Of a DNA stretch of 64,000 bases, positions 11,304-22,910 are shown in pieces. The DNA is from Sinohyriopsis cumingii (lineage: Eukaryota > Mollusca > Bivalvia > Unionida > Unionidae). The translations under genes were made by a program, and so were the position numbers. Below the pieces are notes generated by a model. That model saw only the letters and a program-made list of their open reading frames with translations, made no database searches and was not told the DNA's origin. Each line of letters starts with the position of its first letter. Within the stretch, counting starts at the first letter, position 1. The stretch lies in contig CM068824.1 of assembly GCA_028554795.2 (NCBI GenBank), positions 164,480,130-164,544,129 of the forward strand. Direction: 5' to 3'.

Positions 11304-11863
11304 TCACTGATCTAATTGCATACCCTCAATCAAATCAATGTCGTAATTATCAACGATTTCATCAATGAGGGACCGATAAACATTAATGTCCATGATACCG
11401 CCTGTAAATAATCTCTGACAAATAGCAGCTGTTTCATTAATGATTTCTGAGGAATTATTACCGGCTTGTTTTCCTCCAATGAGGATTGCTAGTCTGTCTA
11501 CATCTGCAAGGGCATTATCAGAACAGAGTTTGTCAATTCCACCATTGGACAAACCACTTCCAGTAGCCCCGGAGGAGACAGGATTTGCATTATACCATTC
11601 TTCTTCTTCCTTACTTGTTGTTTTACCTGCTTTTTTGAGTGATTGTTGTTTTTGTTGTTGTTGCAATACTGGCCGTGGTTGTTGTAATACTGGTTGTGAT
11701 TGTTGTTTTTGTTTTTGTGGTTGCTGTAATACTGGCTGTGGTTCTTGTAAATGTGCAAGATATTTATCTCTTCCATTAATAAATGTAATATATCTTGTAT
11801 CATTATTTCGGGCCTGATCAACTCCTTAGTATATGCGAAATATCCATTTATACTAGTTATCAC
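11304..11863 (-). pseudogene. Relic: conserved C-terminal domain of the large accessory protein
   Basis: The 11666-11304 frame contains LAILIGGKQAGNNSSEIINE and CQRLFTGGIMDINVYRSLIDE, closely matching the last ~55 residues of the 586-residue protein at 35804-37564 (EVLIGGKRAGNNSREVINE and CQRLFRGGIINSHIYKELVDE). Upstream lies a GSGLSNGG motif and a Gln/Asn-rich low-complexity region that has slipped between frames (11863-11498). The middle charged part of the protein is absent or unrecognisable. Confidence 0.8.
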
Positions 11864-12017
11864 GACTTACAGCATCATCAGCGTACTCGTTTTTCAGATT
11901 ATTTTTTTCCATCAAAACTATGCACGACAAACATAGGTAAGTCATCTCTGTCGATAATTTTTTTTATGCCGGCAATACTCACTTCGGTAAATATTTCACT
12001 CATTTAAGTTTTCTCTG

Positions 12018-12374
12018 TTACTTGTTCTGGTTCTGGTTCTTTATATCAGATACTTCAGAACGAAGCTGCTCAAGTATTTCTTCTGTTTGTGTTTGAGCTG
12101 CATATGTTTCACCTGTAAGATCTCTTAGAATCTTTTTTGTTTGTTTAGTTCTTTCTGCTATTTTTCCAGTTGCTTTAGCAGTTTGTTTCAACGTGGGATG
12201 AAGACCCACGGTAGCATTCGTAACCGGATTAAATAATTGTTCTGCACCTTCCGTAAATTCTACCTGAGACTCCTGACGCTCTTGTAGTTTTTGTTGGACA
12301 GAATCACGAAATGGAAGATATTTTTTAACTACCTCTAGTCGCCGTCGAGCTAGTTTAGTTGTGCGAGATTCCAT
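12018..12374 (-). pseudogene. Relic: N-terminal part of the large accessory protein
   Basis: This 118-codon frame starts with ATG at 12374 (MESRTTKLARRRLEVVKKYLPF) and contains EGAEQLFNPVTNATV. It parallels the start of the 586-residue protein (ARLAREQLAALKKLIPTK ... ASSKWLEPVTGTIEQ). It is followed by a predicted helical stretch rich in Gln, Lys and Thr. It lies about 300 bp inside the diverged terminal repeat, just as the intact gene does. Confidence 0.7.
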
Positions 12375-12380
12375 GTTTAG

Positions 12381-12680
12381 CGTTATTATTTGATATTATT
12401 AATTATTTAATTACGCCACCTTTTATTTACACCCTTGACTGTCAGGTCACACACACGATAACGACCCCGATAAATGTATTTGACACGCACAAAAATAACC
12501 CGATTAGAAGTCTCAGTGAAGCATGCATTTTTTCACCCGTCGTAGGAAGTTTTATTTTCGCAAATAAATTTGGTTTATTTACCCTCTCTACTTTAGCGAT
12601 ATTTACGCTTTATTTTTTTACCCTCCGTAGGAAGCTTTATTTCGGTCTGGAAGCCTGGTCTATTCATCCTTCCTGCTGCT
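12381..12680. repeat. Diverged right terminal inverted repeat region of the relic
   Basis: The last ~150 bp contain two CGTAGGAAG(C/T)TTTATTT blocks and end in CTTCCTGCTGCT. These resemble the GTAGGAGGCTTTATTTTGGCGG and CTTCCCTGCTGCT parts of the complete element's repeat. The outer flank after 12680 is AGTCATCC; no matching duplication can be tested because the left end is absent. Confidence 0.6.
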
Positions 12681-12740
12681 AGTCATCCCCAGCCCCGGGT
12701 TGCCGTGGATAAAATTGCATGTGTTTAAATAAATGGAACG

Positions 12741-12767
12741 GTGTGTGTGTGTGTGTGTGTGTGTGTG
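12741..12767. repeat. (GT)n microsatellite
   Basis: About 13 GT dinucleotides, 60 bp outside the relic Polinton end. Confidence 0.95.
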
Positions 12768-13782
12768 AACAAATTTTTCAATCATTTACAGAATAATACA
12801 TAAATGTGAAAAAGTGTCCATACCAGAGGTCAGACTTTTTGCTGAGAAAAGTTACAGTTTGTCGGTGAACATATATGCACCCAGGGAATTTCATTCGTTT
12901 TGATTTGTTAATAGAAAAGATCGTTCTCTTTTTGTACGAGTAAATATGCTTCTAAGTTCTTTTAAAACAGGTTCTTCATATGTCAAAAAAAAAATTGCTT
13001 CCCAAATTATGTTCTGTAAATTAGTACTGTACTACTATCTGGTAAAATTCTACAAATTCGCTGTTAAATCTCTGTTACAGAAGTGGTTTAAGATTTGTAA
13101 TAGTACATGATAGGCGCCAAGGTGCGACGGGAATGTTTGTGAATAACAATGTTAACAGCCTTCGTGTTTTGTTTTAGATGAGAGTGAATTTGTTCAGAAA
13201 ATAGCTAAACCAGATTCTTGAACGCAGTGTTTCACTTTGCATGCTGCCACAGTTCGTCAATCACTGATCGTTGGAGTCAACTGTGTATCAATATTTGTTT
13301 TGGTAACATCTTGCGTGAAACTGATTATTTTCGCCTGTGGACTTAAGTCTGAATTATTTTTATTATTATTATTATTATCATTATTAAAAGCGATTCATTG
13401 CCATCATACAAAGTCTCTTATACATATACAAACACAACAGCCATGCGGACACAAATAAAAAATAATTCATTAAAATGTTGTAATATATTACTACATATAA
13501 CTGGGGAAAAAATCCATGCGCGTGATTTCCTAAGGCAAAGGCTTACGCTAAGTCATTAGAGATATGATTTTAATCAGATTGGTTTTACTCAAATATTATT
13601 GTTTATAAATCCACAACTCTCTTGATATTTGCTCCAAGTTGTTGATTTTCTATTTCCGCCAAAACTCTCGAATTCAGTATCCTAGATAGCTACTGAATAT
13701 AGATACTGATTGTAACGTTGTCTCCTATGATATTTTAGCTAATATAGTAGGAGGATGTACAATCTGAAATTTTTAAATAGAT

Positions 13783-13784
<2 letters not shown>

Positions 13785-13821
<37 letters not shown>
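13785..13821. repeat. (AT)n microsatellite
   Basis: About 18 AT dinucleotides. A frame predicted across it encodes only Ile/Tyr repeats and is not a gene. Confidence 0.95.
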
Positions 13822-13822
<1 letters not shown>

Positions 13823-16384
13823 CTCCGTGCCCCCAGTCAGCAAGGCCGACGGTCTAGGTGGATAATATACAACAAAACAAAATGTGAGTAATAACAATTT
13901 AAGAACAGATCTGAATATTTCAACAACACAAAAAAATTTCCACAATTTCACTACTCGGTCGACCTATTTAATTTGCCATTTTCATCATCTGATGTGCAAC
14001 TTGAGAGTGTTTCCACCTGTCCCTGCTACTTTACTCCGTCCTTCCATAAAGTCCTTCACCCTTCCACTTCCTCCACTTACGTTCTCCGGTCTGCCTTCAA
14101 ACTTCTTCCTCCGTTATTCCATCCGGTCCTGTGACCTCTATAACCACATCTCCCTACTTCGTCACCTTTGGGTGGCACTCGGTCCAACCCGAACAACTCC
14201 AAACAGCAACAAAAGCTTCTCTGTAAATAATAAGGGACGTATAGTCTAGTCTCCCTTTCGGCCAAGACAATCTCACACCCTCACACAACCTTTCATCAGC
14301 ATCAAGGCGATTGAAATCATTAGGTCAAGCATACGCTCACATCGAAATATTCCATACACGCTTGTACGATAAAATTAGGGTAATAATACAACAACGGTCT
14401 CAACAACTCCTTATACATACATCAACAACTTCCGTGACTTGAGTACAAATTTTTAAACATCACACAATCATACGCATTCCTTACTTTGCAAATCATAAGA
14501 GGCTCACACAATGTTCAAATACAAATATGCAGATACTTCGCGATATGTTCACAACTATGTATTCAAATTCAAAATTAAAACAAATGTAAGTTCTAACATA
14601 ACTCATTAATAAATGCAATAATTCAATACGATGCACATAGTAGCAAATTGTACAATTAATTCCGATCACTGGCTAACAATCTACGTAATTCGATCTTGTA
14701 TACTACAAATTTCTTGACAGAACGTTACGATAGGTAAATAACTCAAATACGTAGGTGAGATTAACTCTAAGAAAGGTAACTTCTACATACCAACATAATT
14801 CTAGTAATCAATGTCTACATACTACATATAAAACTTACAACTCTCAGTAATGTTCAACAAATTAGAGTGAAGAATTCTTATCTTTAAGAAGCTTTTCAAG
14901 TCTGAATTCCCGCTCTACCTTTATGAATGCCGAGCATTCGGAGTACGCCTATTGGAATCCACTCCCAAACTTACTAGACCTCTGCATTGGTCAAAATCCT
15001 GGCAAGTACTGAAGTGATTGTAAAAATACCTATAGAATAGGGTCTGCTTTGGACAGTGCCCCGCACATATTTCCCTAGCTCAGCCCTGATTTGATACTGG
15101 GGTCTCTTTGAACTGTTGTCTGCCTAGTTTCTCACGTACATGTCAAATTTCTTTCTCCCGATGCTAGGACGAGGCTTGGGTGTTAATAAACAACCTCTTC
15201 CGATTTTAACAGTTACTTCGTCTCTTTGAAGATAGCCGCCACTTTGTTCACTCACTTGCCGATTCAAGCCGCAATCTTGTGCAACAAAGGTCAGACACCA
15301 AGATCGTGGCTACATTCTCTACCCCTGGTTGGTTGTATACATGAGGGCTGTCTTCACAACGTGATACTGATCGTGTTGAGACTACTTTGTCCCACAGCAA
15401 ACATTTCTGAATAAACACGTATTCGTAAATGCAATCGTATGGAAATTAATTTACTACCGCGATCATAGACACCGGTTGATATCGATATAGCTCGGACATT
15501 AATTCCGCACCTATAATAATTGTTGTGGTTGTGATTCCTGTCACACTAAGACCAACAGTTGTTACCGGAGCAAGAAGCAAGAACCAAATACCTGCGTTTG
15601 TATTTCACGAGTAGCGCGGCTCTCTTGGTGATATCATTTCGGAGCTGTTGCTACAGTTTCGATTATTTGTTTACATCGGTAACATTGAGGGTCCATCATA
15701 GTTCTTCTATCAATAATACAATCGAGTAATACAATTACACAACTGGCAGACTCTGTCTGAACTCATCACGCCCAGGTGTAATATGCACACGAACTTCTAA
15801 CGAATTGCCATTTTTTTACTGACACAACTGTCATACAGTTATAAAAAATCTTTGCCCGAAGAATATCTTATTTTTTTCATAATCTACGTTCTGAGGGTTT
15901 AACACCCTTTTCACAAAAAAAAAAAAATATATTGGTTACACCTGTACCTGGCATATTCAGTGATTGTCATCGTCGTATCCCAACAACTGTGACACAGACA
16001 AGTGCGTCCTTACCAAATAACAGTTGATATGTTCTTTGTCTCAGCTGAGCCAATGTTGGTTTTACATATTCGTTGGATAAGGTAACCAGGATGAGTTCAG
16101 CGATTAATTCCACTTTGTCGTTGAAGAAACAATCCAGCAGTATTTTTTCAACGACTGAGCATTGTTACGTGCTAATAGAATTACACCAAGCTGACCTTGA
16201 GTTGGTTGTGTTCCATAGAGGTGGTCCCAACTATCGGTTTCTTTTAGGCGCTTAACATCATTATATATGAGTGTAAACTAGAGTCTGGTAACACCAGTTT
16301 GACGCAGATAGTCGTCGTCATGTGGGAAAAATTATCAACAATATTAGCATCCGCTGACATTCGGTGTAACGCCCCGTCGATAAA

Positions 16385-16661
16385 TTCCTTATCCTATCAC
16401 CACGGTCAGAATCCATTACATATATAACAAATCTAATCCTAAACACAAACGCCTAAAACGGTTAAGTACCGGGCCGAATAGAGGTGAAATACTTGGAACT
16501 GAATTTCGTCTAGAGCTGCCAATGATATATGTTATATATGTGAAAGATTTTGTAAGACCAGTGTCAGTTTCGTTCCGTATTATTATTACTCGTGGAGCAG
16601 GCTTATTATTTATCAATGCTGTCGTCGGGCCGAGTAACGTCCGTAAATGTTAATAGACATT
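16385..16661 (+). other. Open frame without ATG, unrecognised
   Basis: About 91 sense codons between stops. It has plausible protein-like composition (STGPNRGEILGTEFRLELP, VKDFVRPVSVSFRIIITRG), ends TAA TAG, and has no ATG at its beginning. Alternating beta-like hydrophobics recall capsid folds, but that is only an impression. It could be a fragment of an old element. No function assigned. Confidence 0.2.
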
Positions 16662-16721
16662 CTGCACCATATTAAGCGTTCTTTAATGTAAAGTTAATAT
16701 GTTTGCAGAGTTGGTGAACGC

Positions 16722-16871
16722 TCAAGTGGATTCACCACCAACCACCTTTTTCAGCACCATCCTTCATGCATTTTCCACAGCCCCTAACTCCGCAGCTTTT
16801 GCAACCGCTGAAGTCACTGCTGTTAACAACGCTGGAATCTTGGCAAGGAATGGAAATATTCCACCGGTCAT
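16722..16871 (-). pseudogene. Small relic resembling the Polinton Gly-rich basic capsid protein
   Basis: From ATG at 16871 the minus strand reads TGGIFPFLAKIPALLTAV, then an Ala-rich stretch, a stop, then VLKKVVGGES. The complete element's 154-residue protein has TGGIFPAALLGLAKMALPA followed by a Gly/Ala-rich stretch and VMRKVTGG. The match is short but ordered. A ~25-bp tandem duplication (CCACCGGTCAT unit) overlaps the start. This is probably a remnant of yet another Polinton-type insertion. Confidence 0.4.
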
Positions 16872-17267
16872 AGAATGGAAATATTCCACCGGTCATTGCG
16901 ATTTCATCACCTCAGATTTAAATAATTGTAGCACCGCTTAAGTGTCGTTGTGTTGCCGTGTTAAGCTGAACATGTTGTGTTTGGGTCTACCGCACAGGAA
17001 CATTTCCGATCAATTTTTTTTTTGTCGAAAGTTTCAGTTTAACCGCACAATTGTTTCTTTTATTGCGTTTATTATTTCCCCAGCTGATATTCACTAAGGC
17101 CGAACTTCACTTCGTAATAGTACATTATTATTTATAAAAGCAGCAGGTTTAAGAGATATTATACAACTTTATTAAAAAAATCACTTACACTCATGTACTC
17201 ACAGATATAAAATAAATTAATATGTGTAACTAAAGTGATCAACATATACATAAATTAATAATATACT

Positions 17268-17544
17268 ATAGACAGGTATTCATATTTCTGTACGTCAGGA
17301 TTCATTTACACATAAATGGAATAAAACAATAACATATTACTTTAGACACAATGATGTTTTAAAGGAAGCAAGGGAGTTTGAATTAATTATTTTCAGAGGT
17401 AAGGAATCCCAAAAGGTAGGTGCCGATACAGTAAAAGAGCTTTTGAAAAGGTTGATTTCCCACCATGGAATCTTGATCGCTGTTGCCGATGATAGATTAC
17501 CCTTAGTATTTGATTATCGTATTTCAGTTAAGTTAAAAATATAA
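17268..17544 (+). other. Open frame without ATG, unrecognised
   Basis: 91 sense codons start right after an in-frame TAG and contain LKEAREFELIIFRGKESQKV and VKELLKRLISHHGILIAVAD. Composition and predicted helix-strand alternation look protein-like. There is no ATG and no motif I recognise, so it could be an exon, a decayed element or chance. Confidence 0.2.
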
Positions 17545-17973
17545 TTTGGCCATATATCGTTTAAAGACTCACATGAAATGATTCCTTTAAAATATAAGAT
17601 ACGTTTTTGTATAGTAGCCACTGAAGATGTAAAAACATAACATTCGAAGATATGACAATAGGAAATTTAAGAATTACTACAATGGCTCATTTCTTTGAGT
17701 ATGTCAATTCTGGATAGATTATAATTGGATGCTACGAATATTTTATTTTTATTTTAAACACTAGACACGTCTAATCTATTTTGAATTACATGTGTTACGA
17801 TATAATTTCTCGAGATTGTTAACATGCATTTTTTTTGGAGGAATTTTTAAACAGTGTAATGTTCGGAATTTTTGTATTATGGTATTCTAATAAAGAAAAT
17901 GAGTGTTAGAATTTTCGTATTTTGGGTATTTTACTATAGTGTCTTTAACAAAGTCTATCACTGTTACAGCTGG

Positions 17974-18502
17974 ATCCTGTAAAACGAATTTTCATTAGAG
18001 ACTATCATTCATTATATCTTGTAAAACAAATCTTCAGTAGAGACTATCATTCATTATAATCGTAAAACAAATTTTCAGCAGAGACCATCATTCGTTATAT
18101 ATTGTAAAACAATTCTTCAGTAGAGACTATCATTCATTATATCTTGTAAAACAAATTTTCAGTACAGACTGTCATTCATTATATCTTGTAAAACAAATTT
18201 TCAGTACAGACTGTCATTCATTATATCTTGTAAAACAATTCTTCAGTAGAATCTTTCATTCATTATATCTTGTAAAACAAATCTTCAGTAGAGACTATCA
18301 TTCATTATATTCGTAAAACAAATTTTCAGTAGAGACCGTCATTCATTATATATTGTAAAACAATTCTTCAGTAGTGACTATCGTTCATTATATCTTGTAA
18401 AACAAATATTCAGTAGAGACTATCATTCATTGTATTTGTAAAACAAATCTTCAGTAGAGGATATCATTCACTGTATCTTGTAAAACAAATCTTCAGGAGA
18501 GA
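17974..18502. repeat. 42-bp minisatellite, about 12-13 copies
   Basis: The unit is approximately TTGTAAAACAAATCTTCAGT followed by AGAGACTATCATTCATTATATC, with scattered substitutions and occasional one- or two-base length changes. No unique spacers are present, so it is not CRISPR-like. Confidence 0.95.
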
Positions 18503-18719
18503 ATTTCTCACGCCGTCAATTTTCCGACATCACTAAAACTAGATTGGAATATAAGTTGTGCGCTGAAGCAATTTTTGACGAAGCAAAGTATCGCAAAAGC
18601 AGAAAAAGGGCTTCGTGGTTCTTGAATCACGAGGGTGTGGGTGTTCATAAGATACAGAAGTGAGGCTGAGGGTTGTAAAAGTAATGTACTATTATGGCCA
18701 AGCTAACGTCTCCCAGAAT

Positions 18720-18784
<65 letters not shown>

Positions 18785-19860
18785 CGCTCTTACTGCTTGG
18801 TCAAGAATTGTGTGTCGCAGATTTAAATTTATAGTGCTAAATACAATTATTTCAGGTGCTATGGTATTTATATTAGTTTTAGAAGAAAGATACATTTGTA
18901 TATAAATTTTCTAAATTCTCTCCATAAATTGAATAATTGTATCTCTGTGATAGAGGAGTACATATTTATTTACTGTTAAGTTTAGGGGATGAGATTATAG
19001 GTAAACATGGTTTATCTGCAACATCACAACATTGGTGTCAAGTTACAGTATTAGCTGAGAAATTGAAACAAAAAAAGTCATTACAGGGATAGGAGGCATG
19101 TTTATAGATTTATTAAAAATCAATTATAACAAATTTCCCATAATGCTTAAACATTAAAATTAGTGACCAATTGTTGAGAAATTGGAATCTCGTTTAGCAG
19201 ATATACAGTAGAATTGAGTAGCTGCAGTTTAATTTTGAATTAATTAGCTCATAGGGATGAAGATAACAAAATATTGTCCAATCTAATATAATATTTTTGG
19301 AAATTCTAATGTACATCATCAGATGAAAATTAGTGTGTGGAGAACGAATATATGGCTTTATTTTGGATTATATAATTTAGATTTTGTGTATCTTTGTATG
19401 TATCCTCGAGTTAGATAAACGATCTGCAACTAACACACTCAAACCAAACGTTTAGTCCTAGAAATTTTCTTCAAGGAACGTTCTCTCTGAAGTCCACTAG
19501 GATTAAGTCACAGGGTCAACCATGGTACAAAATTCCGCGGAAAATAAAAATAAAATAACAGCGATAAATAAAGATGCAAACTACGATGAATGCAAAGGGA
19601 AATAACCCGTAAAAAGTACGCAAAACTTAAAACCTACACTAGGTACAAACACACAAATAGAACAGGCAAAAAACACAGAGATAAAAAAAAACAATGGAGC
19701 AGAAAGGAAATGGAAGAAGGAAAAGACGAAAAAAAGAACAAATGGCTATAAAGGCATAATACAACTAAATGCATCAGCGCAAAGATATGCGAAACAACGA
19801 AAGTGAGCTCACCTGTTTCGGAGCCAAGTATACGAGAGCCATAAGATAACAGAGCAGCCA
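18503..19860. other. Anonymous AT-rich DNA, no gene seen
   Basis: It contains the (AT)n run at 18724-18781 and otherwise only short open frames without motifs. Confidence 0.5.
18724..18781. repeat. (AT)n microsatellite
   Basis: About 29 AT dinucleotides; the frames across it are artefacts. Confidence 0.95.
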
Positions 19861-20190
19861 GGGACAGGAAATTCCACCGTCCTGGTAGAATTATCAGACC
19901 CTCCACCACTACTAGTTAGATCTGGACCATACGGAAAATACATTAAACTTGAGAAATATGTAAACAAAGCCAGGTTTTGTAGTAGGTGTAAACGATGGGG
20001 CCACTTCACCACGCGGTGTCGCTATCATGCAAGATGCAACAGACGCGGAGGGCAGCATGGAGGCAAGTGTAGATCGAATACACAAAAACTGTCGGAGAAA
20101 CCACGCCCCCAAATTACCGAAATGTCCCCATACCATCAGAGAATCAGAAATAATCCAAAACATGGAGGACAAACAGATCAAATATCACTA
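19861..20190 (+). pseudogene. Non-LTR retrotransposon ORF1 fragment with zinc knuckles, followed by poly(A)
   Basis: The plus-strand frame from 19861 reads through LVRSGPYGKYIKLEKYV and then a CCHC zinc knuckle (CSRCKRWGHFTTRC, spacing C-x2-C-x4-H-x4-C). A second, damaged knuckle follows (CNRRGGQHGGKC, with the second Cys replaced by Arg). This pattern is typical of the gag-like ORF1 nucleic-acid-binding protein of I/Jockey/R1-type LINEs. A 27-base A tract follows at 20194-20220, but more A-rich sequence continues beyond it, so I cannot say whether it is the true 3' end. RT is not visible nearby. Confidence 0.7.
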
Positions 20191-20193
20191 AGC

Positions 20194-20220
20194 AAAAAAA
20201 AAAAAAAAAAAAAAAAAAAA
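20194..20220 (+). repeat. Poly(A) tract
   Basis: 27 uninterrupted A residues downstream of the ORF1 fragment. Confidence 0.95.
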
Positions 20221-20426
20221 CCAACCGACCATTTACAACCAAAGGATGATTACAAGGAAGAAAACTCCCCCAAAGAACAGAAATAAATACAATAACCAAA
20301 GAACTGGTTAAGAACGGAAACCACAAAAATAAGAAACAGTCAAAGCAGCAAAATCGACAAACCAAAACCTACTCATGAATAAACGAAGAAGGAGGATGTC
20401 CCTCAAAGACCAAGTATAATAAACAA

Positions 20427-20850
20427 CTAGGAAACAATACTCAAACGAAAGGCGATTATGGAGCCTACCGAAATGCCAAGTGAGCATAACAAATTCCCAC
20501 AGTGTAGGTTTGTTTTGTGAAAGGCTTTGCCAAACAACGCATTGACTTTGGAAGCAATCCAGTCTACCAGATGTTGACCGCTAAAATAATAGTCTTCAGG
20601 AATTTTCATCAGATAGATGTACCTTGGAGTATCAGGTGACACTCTCCGTTTCATAGAGGGATCTACAGTTTTGTTTTCATTCAAGTATTGTTGCACTTGG
20701 TTGTTCAGAACTTCGACCCCAAAAGTGTTTTGATTTTCAGTGATGTTTTTGATTTGTGTAGGATGAATCATTTCGACCAAAGCCACTTTCCAATGGGCTT
20801 CGTGATCCAATTGGATAGCCTGAGGTAATTAGAACACATCCATGGAACTG
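20427..20850 (-). pseudogene. Relic of a Polinton-type minor structural protein N-terminal domain
   Basis: The minus-strand frame reads LPQAIQLDHEAHWKVALVEM and later YLMKIPEDYYFSGQHLVDWI. An in-frame stop lies just upstream (near 20835). The pattern is a beta strand, then WxVALxE, then Asn/Ile turns, then IPxxxYxSxxxLVxxI. It resembles the N-terminal arrangement of the 510-residue protein at 29623-31155 (EIALTQLRVYNSWPN ... IPTGSYEIDQLDKEF) and a widespread family of transposon-derived proteins in invertebrates. Sequence identity to the local copy is low, so it came from another lineage. Assignment to a structural gene is inferred. Confidence 0.45.
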
Positions 20851-21602
20851 TCACTGGGTAAAGTTAAGTAAAATTAATTATTCATATTTGCAGAGTTCTG
20901 CTGTCCGATTGGTCACTGGAGGTCAGGGAGTGTCTACAAGAGGGTTGTGTTTTTTTCGTGGTGACTGTTGGGAGGGTGACTAACGTTGGTCGCAAGATTT
21001 CTGCTGTTACCGTTAAAGTATATCAAGGAAGTGTTGAGGAGAAGGTAACAGATGAAACTGCTGAGCAAACTGGTTCACAATTGTTTGTCTTCTTGCTGAA
21101 AACTCAAATTGGCAAGTGCAAAACCGATGATACAACACACCACAAAGATTTGTCACAAAAAGACGATTTGCATTTTAGGCACACGTTCTCCACACCACAC
21201 CCAGAAGGGATGCTTTTATAGATCTTGCAGAGAAGAACTCGCACAAGGTGGAACTAAATAATACCAGAACACTAATACACCCCCAATAGAAACACATAGC
21301 ACGTAAATTCCCCTTGGCACACATCAGTAATACCCATGACCACGCAGACCAAACGCTTCCACCAGTAGAAAAGGGCACAGTCTTATAATAAAAATTACAA
21401 AGACGACGATACAGTGCTTGGACGATCAGGGCCGTACAGAGCGATCAAGGACCCTGGGGTAAGAAGCTCCGGGGATATATCCCTGGTTATCCCCCCCCCC
21501 CCGTAGGCCCTGTGGATGATCAGGATGCAAGTAAGCCCTTGTGCGTGGCTGGCGCTTCCGTCTCCGTCGTGACCTGCTTCTCGTCAAGGTACAAATGAGA
21601 AA

Positions 21603-21887
21603 GTGGAAGATTTAATTGCAAATATAGTTGCTAAGAGATCTGGCCTAGAATTAACACAGACACAAATTGAGTATATAGTCATTAATGAACTAAATATACA
21701 TATACGACAATTCGTATTACAAGAGAATCAAGAAATGGTGGATGATCTGCGTCAACGCGCGAGATATGCTGAAATCACTACGACAGACAGTACTAGAGAA
21801 CAACAAACACTTCTCAGTGCCAGTGTCATCAAAGCCAGAATTCAAGCATTCATCGAAAGAGATTGGACACTGGATAAATCGCACAAG
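21603..21887 (+). pseudogene. Gypsy gag remnant
   Basis: The frame starting at 21603 contains IVINELNIHIRQFVLQENQE and DDLRQRARYAEIT, the signature of the C-terminal part of a retrotransposon gag capsid domain (L-x2-xIRxxV, then LxxxARxAE). The SINE fragment beginning near 21888 replaces the end of the frame. The nucleocapsid zinc knuckle is not visible between here and the protease. Confidence 0.6.
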
Positions 21888-22052
21888 GATTCGGCCAGTG
21901 TGGGTATGTGAGAAAGCTTGCCAGTATCTTCTCGTGGGTAGGTGGTTCTTCCCGGGGTTTACTCGGGTTCTTCCTCTACCATTAATACTGGCTGCCATAC
22001 ATATTCTATCGTGTGCTGAAAAATGGCGTTACACCCTACAACAACATAAAAG
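21888..22052 (+). repeat. SINE fragment (same family as 38088-38349), head missing
   Basis: From ATTCGGC onward this segment follows the SINE at 38088-38349: TGTGAGAAAGCTTGCCAGTA, CCATTAATACTGGC, TATCGTGTGCTGAAAAATGG, and a short CAACAACA tail. The tRNA-like promoter half is missing. Confidence 0.85.
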
Positions 22053-22244
22053 CCGCACAAGGAAGTAACCCGAGGTTTGTGGATGGTGTGGACGATTTCC
22101 TGTATGTGTAAAACAGAGATTTCCAGCAAATGGCAAACAACGCCATAAATGGGAAACATTTAACCATTCTGCAGTTGTGTTCATATCAGCCCAACGTACA
22201 CAGTCGACAGCATGACTTAAGAAACTAAAATTCTATCACAGAAA

Positions 22245-22910
22245 ATGCCGCAATCAGATCTCAGTAGCATACAGGATACAATCACATCCGACATTAACAG
22301 AAATCACTCAACAATGATTATCAATAACACCCAAACAACAGCACTAATTGATACAGGAGGAGCTCTTTCATGTATTTCATGTAGACAACTACAGTGTTTG
22401 GACAATAATTTTGAATTTGAACTACCCAAAATTCCCTTCATCATTGGTGTTAATGGCGATCAACAAAGGTCTCTTGGATGTGTAGCTCTGGACTTATAAA
22501 TCAACCAACTTACAGTTAAACACAGTTTCCACCTTTTTAAATAAATACATTGTGACTTTTTATTCTAGGTATGGACTTCTTAGAAAGCAAGAAAGTTACA
22601 ATAGACTTGAACTCAAAAACAATATCCCTGTATAATGGATTAACAGTGTCTGCCTTAAAAGGTGAACTTAATCAGAAAATAAGTCTTGCTAGAACGCTTG
22701 CTAGGATTGCAGTGCCTGCACAATCTGAATGTGAGATTCCAGTGAAAATTAAGAACTGCTCAAGGAACAATATATTGTTACAACCTGTATCATCCTTACC
22801 CTCCACAACCCAATTACTTGGGGCAAGAGCAATAGATAAGATTCAAGGAGGCAGATGACAATTTCTTTTACTAAACCCCACACACAGAGATATAATCTTA
22901 AGGCCAGGTA
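22245..22910 (+). pseudogene. Gypsy aspartic protease region, frameshifted
   Basis: The first frame (22245-22499) contains TTALIDTGGALSCIS, with the catalytic D-T-G of a retropepsin (DTGG rather than the commoner DTGA). A stop at 22497-22499 and a frame change precede the second half, which starts before GMDFLESKKVTIDLN at 22571, the conserved flap-to-end segment. It continues through ARIAVPAQSECEIPV to a TGA at 22856, after which homology still runs (ILRPG) up to the Polinton junction at 22911. Stops and the shift show it was already inactive or has decayed since. Confidence 0.85.
22904..22910. other. Left target-site duplication of the Polinton
   Basis: CCAGGTA directly left of the inverted repeat, repeated at 37843-37849. 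Confidence 0.9.

Larger units (their letters stand above)
11018..12680 (-). mobile_element. Right-end fragment of a second, decayed Polinton-type lineage
   Basis: Three minus-strand reading frames in this segment match, in the same order and strand, the three rightmost genes of the 22911-37842 element: pVI-like protein, C-terminal part of the large accessory protein, and its N-terminal part. The segment ends at 12680 in CCTTCCTGCTGCT, the same terminal bases as the complete element's inverted repeat (CTTCCCTGCTGCT). Just inside it are partly matching blocks such as CGTAGGAAGCTTTATTTCGG. Protein identity is low, so this is a different subfamily and not a recent copy. Everything left of 11018 is lost or displaced by the gypsy LTR. 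Confidence 0.85.
12681..16384. other. Anonymous DNA with two microsatellites, no gene seen
   Basis: It holds a (GT)n run and an (AT)n run (listed separately) and a pyrimidine-rich stretch near 14000-14300. Open frames on both strands are short and lack recognisable motifs. Confidence 0.5.

Noticed and set aside
18660-18905. Ile/Tyr-repeat proteins on both strands
   Set aside because: Translation of an (AT)n microsatellite; also at 13739-13951, 45509-45745 and 55184-55437.
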